Shown here: positions 34,756-43,324 of the stretch, piece by piece
Numbering within the stretch: position 1 is the stretch's first letter
Layout of the letters: each line of letters opens with the position of its first letter
DNA from: Kitasatospora sp044457565
Lineage (GTDB): Bacteria; Actinomycetota; Actinomycetes; Streptomycetales; Streptomycetaceae
DNA: 64,000 nucleotides
Assembly: GCF_044457565.1 (NCBI RefSeq)
Contig: NZ_JBITGZ010000025.1
Span: 1 to 64,000, forward strand
Direction: 5' to 3'
Notes under the pieces: generated by a model
The model's database searches: none
What the model was told of the DNA's origin: nothing
Seen by the model: only the letters and a program-made list of their open reading frames with translations
Translations under genes and position numbers: made by a program

Positions 34756-35511
34756 TCAGCGCGAGCGTCGCCGCCCGACCTTGCGTACCAGAGCGGCCAC
34801 TCCACCGGCCGCCGAAGCCAGCAGGATCAGCGCCGCCCCGCCGACCGTGGCGTACGCGGCGGGCCTCAGCGGGCCCTCCGGACTCGTCTTCCCCGTACCG
34901 AGGGCATCGAAGGACACGGTACGCCCGAGCAGACCTACCCGGCCGAACGGCAGGACAGTCGCCTCCACCCGGCCGATCACCTCGTCGGCGGGGACGCTGC
35001 CGCCCGCCGCGTCCAGGTGGGTGCGGGAGTCGAGCGAGCCCAGCCGATTGTCTCCCAGGAGGAAGAGCCGCCCGGCCGGCACCTCGGTGCTGAAGTCGTC
35101 CCCCTGCACCCCGTGACCCGACAGGTACGGCTCGTCGATCACCGTACCGTTGACCGTCAGCCGGTTCTGGCCGTCACAGCAGGCGACCTTGTCCCCGCCC
35201 ACCGCGACCACTCGCTTGACCATCAGCTCGCCGCCCCAGAGCGGATCGCGGAAGATCACCACATCCCCCCGGCCGACCGCCCCACCGTCGACCTTCCTGG
35301 CCAGCACGGTGTCCCCGATCTGCACCGTCGGAGCCATCGAGGCGGTCGGGATGCTGTACGGGCGGTAGTCGACGGCGATGAGCGCGAACCCGCCCAGCAT
35401 GAGGACGAAGCCCAGGGCGATCGCCACCCCCTGCACGACGCCGGCCAGCCGGCGCCGAGGCATGGCGGCGGCGACCGGCCGGTCGACCGACTTCTCCGCG
35501 ACACTGCTCAT
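34756..35511 (-). CDS. sipZ: Type I signal peptidase, SipZ-like
   Basis: The 251-residue membrane protease removes signal peptides at the outer face of the membrane. Nucleophile S58 is in SIPTASMAPT and general base K99 in MVKRVVAVGGD. There is one N-terminal membrane anchor (about 25-47) and a hydrophobic C-terminal segment followed by a basic tail. The ATG at 35511 has an AAGGTGG site. By position and gene order (then NUDIX, DUF2469) it corresponds to sipZ, which in S. lividans heads a separate operon. This relation is from memory. Confidence 0.9.
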   Translation of the reverse strand: MSSVAEKSVDRPVAAAMPRRRLAGVVQGVAIALGFVLMLGGFALIAVDYRPYSIPTASMAPTVQIGDTVLARKVDGGAVGRGDVVIFRDPLWGGELMVKRVVAVGGDKVACCDGQNRLTVNGTVIDEPYLSGHGVQGDDFSTEVPAGRLFLLGDNRLGSLDSRTHLDAAGGSVPADEVIGRVEATVLPFGRVGLLGRTVSFDALGTGKTSPEGPLRPAAYATVGGAALILLASAAGGVAALVRKVGRRRSR

Positions 35512-35753
35512 CGACACCGTCCACCTTCGACCGATCCGGAAACCTGCGAGCCGGCCTGCCCAGGGCCGCGAAGCCCGACGGGCCGTGGCACGTCCGAGCA
35601 GATTACTCGTCGGTACCACGGCCCGCGCAAGAGCTGAACCCGAATCCGGGACCATCGCCGCTGCCGCGCACCCGGCCGCGCGCCCATCGCTCCACCGGAA
35701 GGAGGCGAAGGTTGTCTCAGCACGCCACCGGAGTCAGCCGCGCGCCGGCGAGG

Positions 35754-36731
35754 TCAGGACTCCTTCTTCCCCAGCCGCCGTGCCAACGGCAGCAGGCCCA
35801 CGGCACCGACCGCGCCGGCAACCGGCGGGAGGTACGGCATCGCGGCCGCCAGCCCCTTCTGATCGAAGGTGCTCGGTACCGGAAGCGTGGCCCAGCGGTC
35901 CAGCGGCCAGGCGACGACGAACGCCCTGCCCACCACATCGTCCACCGGTACGGTGCCGCCACCCGGCTGGTCCATGTGGAAGCGCGAGTCCAGCGAGTCG
36001 GCGCGGTGGTCGCCCATCACCCAGAGCCGGCCGTCGGGCACCTTGACGGGGCCGAACGGCTTGGTGCCGCACGGGGTGTTGCCCGGGAAGATGTAGGGCT
36101 CGTTCAGGGCGATCCCGTTCACCTTGACCGGGCCGTCGTCCGCGCACTCCACGGTGTCCCCGCCGACCGCGATGACCCGCTTGATCAGATCCTTCTCGTT
36201 CGCCGACGGCATCAGGCCGATGAAGCTCAGCACGTCCTGGACGCCCCGGACGAAGGAATTGCTGCTCTGCGCGGCCGGCTCGTCATTCAGCCAGCCACCG
36301 GGGTCGTGGAAGACCACGACTTCGCCGCGCTCCGGCTCCGCGCCGAACCAAGGCGTCAGCTTGTCCACCAGCACGCGGTCGCCGACCTGAAGCGTGTTCT
36401 GCATCGACTCGGACGGAATGGAGAACGCCTGGACGAAGAATGTCTTGATCACCAGCGCGAGGATCAGTGCGATCCCGACCAGGATCGGCAGCTCCTTCCA
36501 GAACGACCGCTGCTTGCGATCCTTGCCGGACCGCTCCGCCGAGTCGTCCTCGCCCGCGCCGCCTCCAAGTACGTCCCGATCGCCGGCGTCCGACTCCTCT
36601 GCCGACTGCCCCGCGGAATCCTCCGTGGAATCAGAAGGCTCTGCGGACTCGTCGGACCGGACCGTACGGCTGCTGCCGGAGCCCTCAGGCTCTCCTGCGC
36701 CCGAGCGGGCGCCGATCACCAGATCCCCCAC
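35754..36731 (-). CDS. sipY: Type I signal peptidase, SipY-like
   Basis: The 325-residue protease has nucleophile S109 (IPSESMQNT) and base K184 (DLIKRVIAVGG), a first membrane segment near residues 80-100 and a C-terminal hydrophobic segment. The roughly 70 N-terminal residues are acidic and low-complexity. The GTG at 36731 follows GGGAGGAG with eight-base spacing. A longer frame to 36776 has no site. 246 bases separate it from sipX and hold no gene, so it may have its own promoter. Confidence 0.9.
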   Translation of the reverse strand: MGDLVIGARSGAGEPEGSGSSRTVRSDESAEPSDSTEDSAGQSAEESDAGDRDVLGGGAGEDDSAERSGKDRKQRSFWKELPILVGIALILALVIKTFFVQAFSIPSESMQNTLQVGDRVLVDKLTPWFGAEPERGEVVVFHDPGGWLNDEPAAQSSNSFVRGVQDVLSFIGLMPSANEKDLIKRVIAVGGDTVECADDGPVKVNGIALNEPYIFPGNTPCGTKPFGPVKVPDGRLWVMGDHRADSLDSRFHMDQPGGGTVPVDDVVGRAFVVAWPLDRWATLPVPSTFDQKGLAAAMPYLPPVAGAVGAVGLLPLARRLGKKES

Positions 36732-36977
36732 GACATCTCCTCCCTGCTGTGCGGACGCCCGCGCGCCCGCGCTCACCAGTGCCGCACAGCGGGCACCACG
36801 CTCCTGACCGACCGTGAACCCGCCTCAGGGCGGCCCATCATGAGCACGCCTGACACCAGCACAGCCTCCGGGCAACCGGTACCGAGTACCGGGCACTCCA
36901 GCACTTCTCTATCACTCCTGGCCATCCTGCCCGCGATCCCACACGCCAGACCTGGCGGCCGGGCGCATGGGCGGGCC

Positions 36978-37940
36978 CTAGTCCGCGCGCGCCCGCACCC
37001 GACGGACGATGAGCGGGAAGACGCCCAACACACCCATAACGAGCGGGGGTTCCGACGGAACCGGCCGACCGGCCACCGAATGGGAGTGAACCCCGGATCC
37101 CGCCGCCGACGCATTCCGGACCGAGGAGAGTGAAGCCGGCTCGTCAAGTTGATCGAAGCGCGACAGCGGCCACGCGATCACGAACGCCCTGCCCACGACA
37201 TTGCTCAGCGGGATGGTGCCCTGGCCCGGGTTCGCCATGTGGAACCGCGAGTCGGCGGAGACGTCCCGGTGGTCACCCATCACCCAGAGCCGCCCCGCCG
37301 GAACCTTCACCTTGAACGGCTGGTTCGACGGTGCGTTGGCCGGCGCGACATAAGGCTCGTCCACCGGTGAGCCATTGATGCTGACCCGCCCCTGCTCGTC
37401 GCAGCACTCCACGGTGTCACCGGCGACACCGATCACTCGCTTGATCAGATCCTGCTCGTTCTCCGAGGGCAGCAACCCGACATAGGCGAAGGCGTGCTTG
37501 ACCCCGCCCAGCAGCGGCCCGTCCGTCGAGGGCCGATGGTCGGACTCCAACCACCCGCCCGGATCGCTGAAGACCACCACGTCACCACGCGAGGGCTCAC
37601 TGCCGAACCACGGCGTGAGCTTGTCCACCAGGACCCGGTCCCCGATCTGGATGGTCTGCTCCATCGAGCCGGAGGGAATCACGAACACCTGCACCAGGAA
37701 GGTCTTCATGAACAACGCGATCAGCAACGCCACCACGGCGATCACGGGGACCTCGCGTATGAAGGAGCGCTTGCGGCGGCGCGCCGCGCGCTGGGCCGCC
37801 CGACGCCGTTCTGCCCGTCCGCGTGTCACCGTGGGAGTCTTGCGCCTGCGCCCGGTGCCTTGCTCGGCACTGGAGGCGGCCGAAGCCCCGTGCCGGGCCG
37901 ACGGGCGACCGGCCGGTCTCCCCCTACCTCTCGTCCCCAT
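36978..37940 (-). CDS. sipX: Type I signal peptidase, SipX-like
   Basis: The 320-residue protease has nucleophile S92 (IPSGSMEQT) and base K167 (DLIKRVIGVAGD). The N-terminus before the membrane anchor is strongly basic (many Arg), unlike the acidic SipY tail. A C-terminal hydrophobic stretch is present. The start (ATG 37940) overlaps the sipW stop by 17 bases, and 37967 is a less likely alternative. Confidence 0.9.
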   Translation of the reverse strand: MGTRGRGRPAGRPSARHGASAASSAEQGTGRRRKTPTVTRGRAERRRAAQRAARRRKRSFIREVPVIAVVALLIALFMKTFLVQVFVIPSGSMEQTIQIGDRVLVDKLTPWFGSEPSRGDVVVFSDPGGWLESDHRPSTDGPLLGGVKHAFAYVGLLPSENEQDLIKRVIGVAGDTVECCDEQGRVSINGSPVDEPYVAPANAPSNQPFKVKVPAGRLWVMGDHRDVSADSRFHMANPGQGTIPLSNVVGRAFVIAWPLSRFDQLDEPASLSSVRNASAAGSGVHSHSVAGRPVPSEPPLVMGVLGVFPLIVRRVRARAD

Positions 37941-38847
37941 GCCCACCCGTCCCCCCTGGCGCGGCAAAGCCAGCCGGCCGGTCCAGGCTGCTCCAGTGTC
38001 CGAACGGGTACACCACCCAGTCCGCCCGCCCGATCACCCTGCCTGCGGGGACAAAGCCGCCGCCCGGCTCTCCCAGGTGGTCGCGCGAGTCGCGGGAGGC
38101 ACTGCGGTGGTCACCCATCACCCAGAGCTTGCCGGTGGGCACCACCACGTCGAAGCCCACGCTGGAGGGCTGATCACCCGGAGCCAGGTAGTCGGACTCG
38201 TCGAGGGGCACACCGTTCACGGTGATCCGGGCGCCAGGGCCGGTACAGGTCACCCTGTCCCCGCCGACGCCGATCACACGCTTCACGTAGACGGTGTCGC
38301 TGTCCGGCGCGAGGCCGAGATCCTCCGCGAAGCCGCGGACCGACGCCCCGAATCCCTTGGCTGCGGCCGAGCTCGGCAGGAAGGAGCCCGTCCCGTCGAA
38401 CACCACCACATCCCCACGCTGAACGTGGCCGCCGAAGGCGTACGCCAGCTTGTTGGCGATCAGCCTGTCCCCGGGATGGAGAGTGTTCTCCATCGACTCC
38501 GAGGGCACCGCGAACGGTCGCGCGACGAAGGCGTTCACCAGCAGCAGCGCCAGGACGCAGACGCCGGCCAGAAGCAGCAGGTCGCGCGGGCGCCAGCCCC
38601 CGCCGGACTCCCCGGCCCCGGACCTGGCCCCGGACCTGGCCTCATCCTCAGCGTTGGCCTTGCCGTCGGTCGGCGGCTCGGCCGCGGCCTGGGCTCCGTC
38701 AACCTCGTCCTCGGCGGCGGAGACCACTCGGACGGCGCGGACACCGCGGACGGCTGGAGCAGAAACGACCGCGGACCGCGACGGAACGCCCGCACCCGTG
38801 GGTGCAGGACGGCCTTCGCGGTCCGCGATTGGTTCGTGCGTGCTCAT
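37924..38847 (-). CDS. sipW: Type I signal peptidase, SipW-like, no C-terminal anchor
   Basis: The 307-residue protease has nucleophile S118 (VPSESMENT) and base K189 (VYVKRVIGVGGD), with one membrane anchor near residues 89-107. Unlike the three neighbours it ends in a hydrophilic Gly-rich tail without a second membrane segment, as described for S. lividans SipW. The start lacks a clear Shine-Dalgarno sequence. It is 78 bases downstream of rplS. Confidence 0.9.
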   Translation of the reverse strand: MSTHEPIADREGRPAPTGAGVPSRSAVVSAPAVRGVRAVRVVSAAEDEVDGAQAAAEPPTDGKANAEDEARSGARSGAGESGGGWRPRDLLLLAGVCVLALLLVNAFVARPFAVPSESMENTLHPGDRLIANKLAYAFGGHVQRGDVVVFDGTGSFLPSSAAAKGFGASVRGFAEDLGLAPDSDTVYVKRVIGVGGDRVTCTGPGARITVNGVPLDESDYLAPGDQPSSVGFDVVVPTGKLWVMGDHRSASRDSRDHLGEPGGGFVPAGRVIGRADWVVYPFGHWSSLDRPAGFAAPGGTGGHGDER

Positions 38848-38925
38848 CGGAGGCTGAGCTTACCTTGCGGCAGCCAGCACCCGGCGAGCGAACTGGACCC
38901 CCGGCGATGGCTGAGGGCCAGCGGA

Positions 38926-39276
38926 TCAGCGGTCGCGCTTCTCCTTGATCTTCGCGGCCTTGCCGCGGAGGTCACGCAGGTAGTACAGCTTGGCGCGGCG
39001 AACCGCACCGCGGGTGACGACCTCGATCTTCTCGACGACCGGGGTGTGCACCGGGAAGGTGCGCTCCACGCCGACGTTGAAGCTGACCTTGCGGACGGTG
39101 AAGGTCTCACCGATGCCGGCGCCGTGGCGACGGATGACAACGCCCTGGAAGACCTGGACACGGGAGCGGTTGCCCTCGATGACCCGGACGTGAACCTTGA
39201 GGGTGTCACCGGCGCGGAACGCGGGGATGTCGTTGCGCAGCGAGGCCGCGTCGACAGCAGCGAGCTTGTTGCTCAT
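38926..39276 (-). CDS. rplS: 50S ribosomal protein L19
   Basis: The 116-residue protein matches L19 (IPAFRAGDTLKVHVRVIEG, RRAKLYYLRDLRGKAAKIKE). The ATG at 39276 follows GGAGAGC. Two earlier in-frame ATGs lack support. It lies at the interface of the sip array and the trmD/rimM genes, as in other actinomycetes. The 177 bases upstream to trmD hold no gene. Confidence 0.97.
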   Translation of the reverse strand: MSNKLAAVDAASLRNDIPAFRAGDTLKVHVRVIEGNRSRVQVFQGVVIRRHGAGIGETFTVRKVSFNVGVERTFPVHTPVVEKIEVVTRGAVRRAKLYYLRDLRGKAAKIKEKRDR

Positions 39277-39453
39277 GTTGCTCTCCATCGCAGGCGCCAC
39301 GGGCCGCCCACGGAAGTTCGTAACAATGGGGTGTGCTGCGGGCCGCATCGGCTGGCGGTGATCCCCCCGTGGCGGGGGCACCGGTCCACATGGCTCCCCC
39401 GGAGTGGACGAGTGAACGCCTACCCGAGAAGCCCAGCGACAGACAACAGCCGC

Positions 39454-40434
39454 CTATTCTTCCACACCATCGGCCACGGACCGAAATCGGCCGAGCCGCT
39501 CGTCCCAGGCGAGGCCGAGAATGCTCAGCGCCTCGCGGTCCTTCTTGTCGAAGGCGCCGTACTGCCAGCGCTGCACGAGATCGGAGCGGTTGGCCACCGT
39601 CCGGGCGAAGGCCTGCTCGCGCCGCCAGCGGGCGATCTTGCCGTGATTGCCGCTGAGCAGCACCTCGGGGACGGTCCGCCCACGCCATTCGGCGGGCTTG
39701 GTGTAGACAGGGCCCTCCAGCAGGTCGGCCATCGCGCCGGGTGCGAAGGAGTCGTCACGATGGGACTCGGCGTTGCCGAGCACACCCGGAAGCAGCCGGG
39801 CGATCGCCTCGACCATCACCAGCACGGCGACCTCACCGCCGGCGAGCACATAGTCACCGATCGAGGCCTCGACCACCCGCATCCGGGTGCCGGCCTCCTC
39901 GATCACCCGCCGGTCGATGCCCTCGTAACGGGCGGGCGCGAACGCAAGCCAGGGCTGGGCCGCGAGCTCCTGCGCCAGCTCCTGGGTGAACGGCCGCCCG
40001 CTCGGAGTGGGCACCACCAGGGTCGGCACCTCGCCCCCCGGACCTTGCGCGATCACCGAATCCAGCGCGGCCCCCCACGGCTCGGGCTTCATCACCATGC
40101 CCGGGCCGCCACCGTACGGGGTGTCGTCCACGGTGCGGTGGATGTCGGTCGTCCAGCTACGGAGGTCGTGCACGTGCACGTCGAGCTGGCCGCGGGCACG
40201 GGCCTTGCCGACCAGGGAGACGTTCAGCGGCTCGAGATACTCGGGGAAGATCGTGACGACGTCGATCCGCATCCCGTGCTGCGCTGCATGCTCGACGCTC
40301 CGGCCGGCGAGCAGCGCGTCCGTCGACTCGGCCACGGCCACGTCCGGCGAAAGGTCCGACGACACATCCGGCGACGCGTTCGACTGCGCCTCGGCCGGTA
40401 CGCCCGCGGCCCCACCCGGCTGCGGCGAGGTCAC
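39454..40434 (-). CDS. trmD: tRNA (guanine37-N1)-methyltransferase, N-terminally extended
   Basis: TrmD makes m1G37 in tRNAs, preventing frameshifts. Core motifs are MRIDVVTIFPEYL, DDTPYGGGPGMV, and SIGDYVLAGGE with the SAM-binding knot. The usual N-terminus would be the ATG at 40272 (272 residues), but that start lacks a site. The GTG at 40434 overlaps the rimM stop (GTGA) and is preceded by AAGGAG inside rimM, giving 326 residues with a 54-residue Ser/Asp/Ala-rich extension. I annotate the longer form. Confidence 0.93.
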   Translation of the reverse strand: MTSPQPGGAAGVPAEAQSNASPDVSSDLSPDVAVAESTDALLAGRSVEHAAQHGMRIDVVTIFPEYLEPLNVSLVGKARARGQLDVHVHDLRSWTTDIHRTVDDTPYGGGPGMVMKPEPWGAALDSVIAQGPGGEVPTLVVPTPSGRPFTQELAQELAAQPWLAFAPARYEGIDRRVIEEAGTRMRVVEASIGDYVLAGGEVAVLVMVEAIARLLPGVLGNAESHRDDSFAPGAMADLLEGPVYTKPAEWRGRTVPEVLLSGNHGKIARWRREQAFARTVANRSDLVQRWQYGAFDKKDREALSILGLAWDERLGRFRSVADGVEE

Positions 40435-41054
40435 TTGCTCTCCTTGGCGTCGGCGTCGACGTCGACGCCCGACTCGGAGTCCGAGTCCGAGTCCGAGTCC
40501 GAGTCCGAGTCCGAGTCCGTGGCCGTTCCGACGACGTCGGCCTCCGCCGGGTCGATGAGGCCGGGCGGAGGGTCGATGACGGCCCGCTGGTTCTCCAGGT
40601 CGATGGTCGGCACGATCCTGGTCACGAACGGCACCAGGACCTCGGTCCCGTCCGGCTTCTTGACCGTGAGGAGGTCCTGGTAGGGCAGGTGGACGACCTC
40701 GGTCAGCTCGCCCACGGGGGTGCCGTCCAGCAGTACCACGTCCAGGCCGATCAGCTGGTGGTCGTAGAACTCCTCCGGGTCGTCCGGACGCTCCTCCGGG
40801 TCGACCTCGGCGATCAGGATGGTGCCGCGCAGTGCCTCGGCGGCGTTGCGGTCCTTGATCCCCGCGAAGCGCAGCAGCAGCCGGCCGCTGTGCACCTTGC
40901 CGGAGTCGACGGTCAGCGGGCCGGCCGACGCGGGGTCGGTGAGCAGCACCGCGCCCGGGCCGAGCCGCAGCTCCGGCTCGTCGGTGCGGACCTCGACGCT
41001 GACGTCACCCTTGATGCCGTGGGCGCGGCCGATCTTGCCGACGACGAGCTGCAC
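40431..41054 (-). CDS. rimM: 16S rRNA processing protein RimM with SD-repeat tail
   Basis: The 207-residue protein has the RimM N-terminal domain (VVGKIGRAHGIKGDVSVEV) and a PRC-barrel C-terminal domain (DHQLIGLDVV, LPYQDLLTV). It assists 30S maturation with S19. The start is a GTG at 41054 after AGGAGAG. The last 30 residues are mostly alternating Ser-Asp, coded by a hexanucleotide repeat, and are not part of the family domain. Its final codons contain the ribosome-binding site of trmD. Confidence 0.94.
   Translation of the reverse strand: MQLVVGKIGRAHGIKGDVSVEVRTDEPELRLGPGAVLLTDPASAGPLTVDSGKVHSGRLLLRFAGIKDRNAAEALRGTILIAEVDPEERPDDPEEFYDHQLIGLDVVLLDGTPVGELTEVVHLPYQDLLTVKKPDGTEVLVPFVTRIVPTIDLENQRAVIDPPPGLIDPAEADVVGTATDSDSDSDSDSDSDSESGVDVDADAKESK
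40477..40518. repeat. (GAGTCC)7 hexanucleotide repeat in rimM
   Basis: Seven perfect head-to-tail copies of GAGTCC encode the Ser-Asp run on the minus strand. Copy-number change would lengthen or shorten the tail without breaking the frame. Nearby GTCGAC/GTCGGC repeats extend the low-complexity region. Confidence 0.9.
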
Positions 41055-41092
41055 GGTGATCGCTCTCCTGAATTCGGTACCGGAAACGAAGA

Positions 41093-41127
41093 AGGCCGGC
41101 CGGGACGACAAGCGTCCCGGCCGGCCT
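41093..41127 (-). terminator. Perfect 15-bp hairpin between khpA and rimM
   Basis: Arms at 41093-41107 and 41113-41127 pair perfectly around ACAAG. It sits 27 bases after khpA and 38 bases before the rimM start, so rpsP-khpA transcripts probably end or are attenuated here. Confidence 0.82.
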
Positions 41128-41153
41128 CAAAGCAGACTGCTGAACCAACAGCG

Positions 41154-41393
41154 TCAGCGAATGCTGTCCACGTCGACCAGGTCGACCCGGACGTTGCGAC
41201 CGCCGAGGGCGCCGACCACGGTGCGCAGAGCGCGCGCGGTCCGGCCGCCACGGCCGATCACCTTGCCGAGGTCATCGGGGTGCACGCGCACCTCGATGGT
41301 GTTGCCCCGGCGCAGGTTGCGCGAGCGCACCTGCACCTCATCGGGGTGCTCGACGATGCCCTTCACCAGGTGATCGAGGGCGTCCTCGATCAC
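41154..41393 (-). CDS. khpA: KH-domain RNA-binding protein KhpA
   Basis: The 79-residue protein is a single KH domain with the GxxG loop in KVIGRGGRTARALR. KhpA-type proteins bind RNA widely and influence cell envelope and translation in other bacteria. The GTG starts two bases after the rpsP stop, so it is coupled to S16 synthesis. Confidence 0.93.
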   Translation of the reverse strand: MIEDALDHLVKGIVEHPDEVQVRSRNLRRGNTIEVRVHPDDLGKVIGRGGRTARALRTVVGALGGRNVRVDLVDVDSIR

Positions 41394-41395
41394 GA

Positions 41396-41827
41396 TCAGG
41401 CCTCGGTGGAAGCGGCGTCGGCCTCAGCCTCAGCCTTGTCCGACTTCTTGGCCTTCGGGGTGATGGCAACACCGGTGGTGCTGTCCTCGAAGCCGGCGAC
41501 GGCCTTCGCGAACAGGTGCGAGAAGTCCTCGACCTTGGGCTCGGCGACGAGCAGCGGGGCCGGGGCGGGCAGGCCCTTGTACTTCTGCCAGTCACCGGTC
41601 AGCTTGAGGATGGCGAGCACCGGCTCGGTCGGCTGGGCGCCGACGGACAGCCAGTACTGGGCGCGGTCGCTGTCGACCTCGATCTTCGAGGGGTTGTAGG
41701 TCGGCTGGTAGATGCCGATCTCCTCGATCGCGCGACCGTCACGCTTGGTGCGGGCGTCGGCGACGACGATGCGGTAGTGCGGGGAGCGAATCTTGCCGAG
41801 ACGCTTGAGCTTGATCTTGACTGCCAC
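41396..41827 (-). CDS. rpsP: 30S ribosomal protein S16
   Basis: The 143-residue protein contains the S16 core (VKIKLKRLGKIRSPHYRIVV, EEIGIYQPTYNP) and a C-terminal Ala/Lys/Glu-rich extension of about 50 residues often seen in actinobacteria. The start is GTG with AGGAGAA upstream. It heads the khpA, rimM and trmD genes. Confidence 0.97.
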   Translation of the reverse strand: MAVKIKLKRLGKIRSPHYRIVVADARTKRDGRAIEEIGIYQPTYNPSKIEVDSDRAQYWLSVGAQPTEPVLAILKLTGDWQKYKGLPAPAPLLVAEPKVEDFSHLFAKAVAGFEDSTTGVAITPKAKKSDKAEAEADAASTEA

Positions 41828-42264
41828 GGGAGTGGATTCTCCTGGAGTTGACGTGGGTGAGCAGCCGCGCCGCCGCGTGGGGTTGCGGAGGTCGGCCGTT
41901 CAAGGGACACGCCAGCCGTAGGAGAGAGGGGTCCTGCTCGGCTGCCGAGTACTCAGCTGTCAATTGTGCCATACCGGCACTGCTGAGCCCGACCAGAGGC
42001 CCCGAGCGGCGTACCGGCCGGGGCGGGACACCAGCCTTGACGACCGCCCTGAGACCTGCCGCGCGGTCCACCCTGAGGCCCGCCTCGGGTCCGCATGACG
42101 AGCTGCACGAGGACCGGCGTGGCGCCCGCGGGGCGCCCCATCGAGGCGCGCACCGAGGCGACGCAGCCGGGTGACGCACTCGACGTACCCGGCCCGACCC
42201 ACCGGGCGAGCCTGCGGCGTCGGCCTGACCGAGAGCCCCCGCTCCCGGTCAGCCCGGCCGCCGG
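41828..42264. promoter_or_regulatory. Upstream region of rpsP
   Basis: 437 bases between rpsP and the zinc-ribbon protein gene. It must hold the rpsP promoter and the 3' end of the preceding gene. No ORF with family-like sequence and no strong hairpin could be picked out by eye. Confidence 0.4.
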
Positions 42265-42843
42265 CTAGGCAATCCGGAACGGCTGCTGGCAGGCGCCACA
42301 GACGATCGAGGCCTGGGCAAGCACCGACGGTACGACCCGGACGTTGCGCCCGCAGCCGCAGACGGCCTTCACCCGGACGCCGCCCCCGGAGGAGCCGTGC
42401 CGGGCGGCCGGTCCGCGGAAGGCGCGCGTCGCGCCGTCGCCGGCCACCGCCTCCTCATGGGCGCCGAGCGCACGGTCCAGCCGCTCGATCGTCCCGGCGT
42501 ACCGTTCGCGGGTCTCCTTGAGCATGGTCACCTGGGAGAAGCCGCTGCTCGCGTGCGGCTCCACCGGATGCGCCAGGCCGAGCTCGGAGGCGAGCAGCAG
42601 GAAGCGCCGATTGTGGTAGCGCCCGGCTCGCGAGGTGTCCCGGATGTCCCGGGCGGCGGCCAGGCCGTGGGCGGCCTCATGGAGCAGCCGCTCGAAACCG
42701 AGCCGCGTTCCACAGGCCGAGGAGGACTCGCCGATCAGCGCCTCAGGCGAGGCAAGATCGGGGAGGTCCTGATGGTGGGCCTGGATGTCACTCCAGGCGG
42801 CGGCCAGTTCGGCCGCGAGGACGAGGGGCTGTGTCGTGCTCAC
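42265..42843 (-). CDS. SprT-like zinc-binding protein, putative
   Basis: The 192-residue protein has a metallopeptidase-like HEAAH motif (LLHEAAHGLAAARDI), followed by YHNRRFLLLASELGL, and a C-terminal zinc ribbon with paired cysteines (CGCG ... CGAC). This layout resembles SprT-like proteins, but protease activity is not shown. I recall close relatives with the same start (VSTT) across Streptomyces, so I used the GTG at 42843. The open frame beyond it to 43080 is unlikely. Function is unknown. Confidence 0.75.
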   Translation of the reverse strand: MSTTQPLVLAAELAAAWSDIQAHHQDLPDLASPEALIGESSSACGTRLGFERLLHEAAHGLAAARDIRDTSRAGRYHNRRFLLLASELGLAHPVEPHASSGFSQVTMLKETRERYAGTIERLDRALGAHEEAVAGDGATRAFRGPAARHGSSGGGVRVKAVCGCGRNVRVVPSVLAQASIVCGACQQPFRIA

Positions 42844-43324
42844 GCTAGACCAACGATGGAGAGAGAGCCGATGTTCCGCACGTTCCCGATCGCCGGGAAT
42901 TCCCAGCAAACTCTCAGGAATACCTGTCGGCGCGCGAATTGCGCGTTTCGGATCTGACGCAAGACCAACCCCCTGCAACTCTGGGCCCGCCGGAGCTCGC
43001 CGGGCTCTTGGCTTCCGCCCAGGGGTGCGCTGCACCCCAAAGCGTACGGCCCGCCGACCCTGCCGAGTTGACAGGGCCACGGGCCGTACACCGTACCGCT
43101 ATTCCGTTAATACTGGCAGTTGACCGGCCAGTAGCCTTCGCATCGACTTAGACAACTGCCGAAAATCGGTCCGGATCAGCCGGGGAATTCGCGCGCTACG
43201 CGTCGGTAACGCGCCGCTGAGTGGACATCCGTACGCGTCGGTGCGCGTCAGTACGCATCCATGCATCCACGCGTCCGGCCCGGGTCGGGTCCGTACCCGC
43301 CCGGGCCGACCGGCGCCGAGATTC
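42844..43324. promoter_or_regulatory. Region between proS and the zinc-ribbon gene, with terminator
   Basis: 481 bases without a supported gene. A GC-rich hairpin at about 43277-43307 (arms GGCCCGGG-T-CGGGT and ACCCGCCCGGGCC, one bulge) is a likely proS terminator, 18 bases past its stop. An 11-base direct repeat, TACGCGTCGGT, occurs at 43197-43207 and 43232-43242. The promoter of the zinc-ribbon gene should lie near 42850-43150, but no convincing -10/-35 pair was found. Confidence 0.5.

Noticed and set aside
40477..40518. CRISPR or phase-variation locus
   Set aside because: The hexamer is inside the rimM coding region, keeps the frame at every copy number, and has no spacers.
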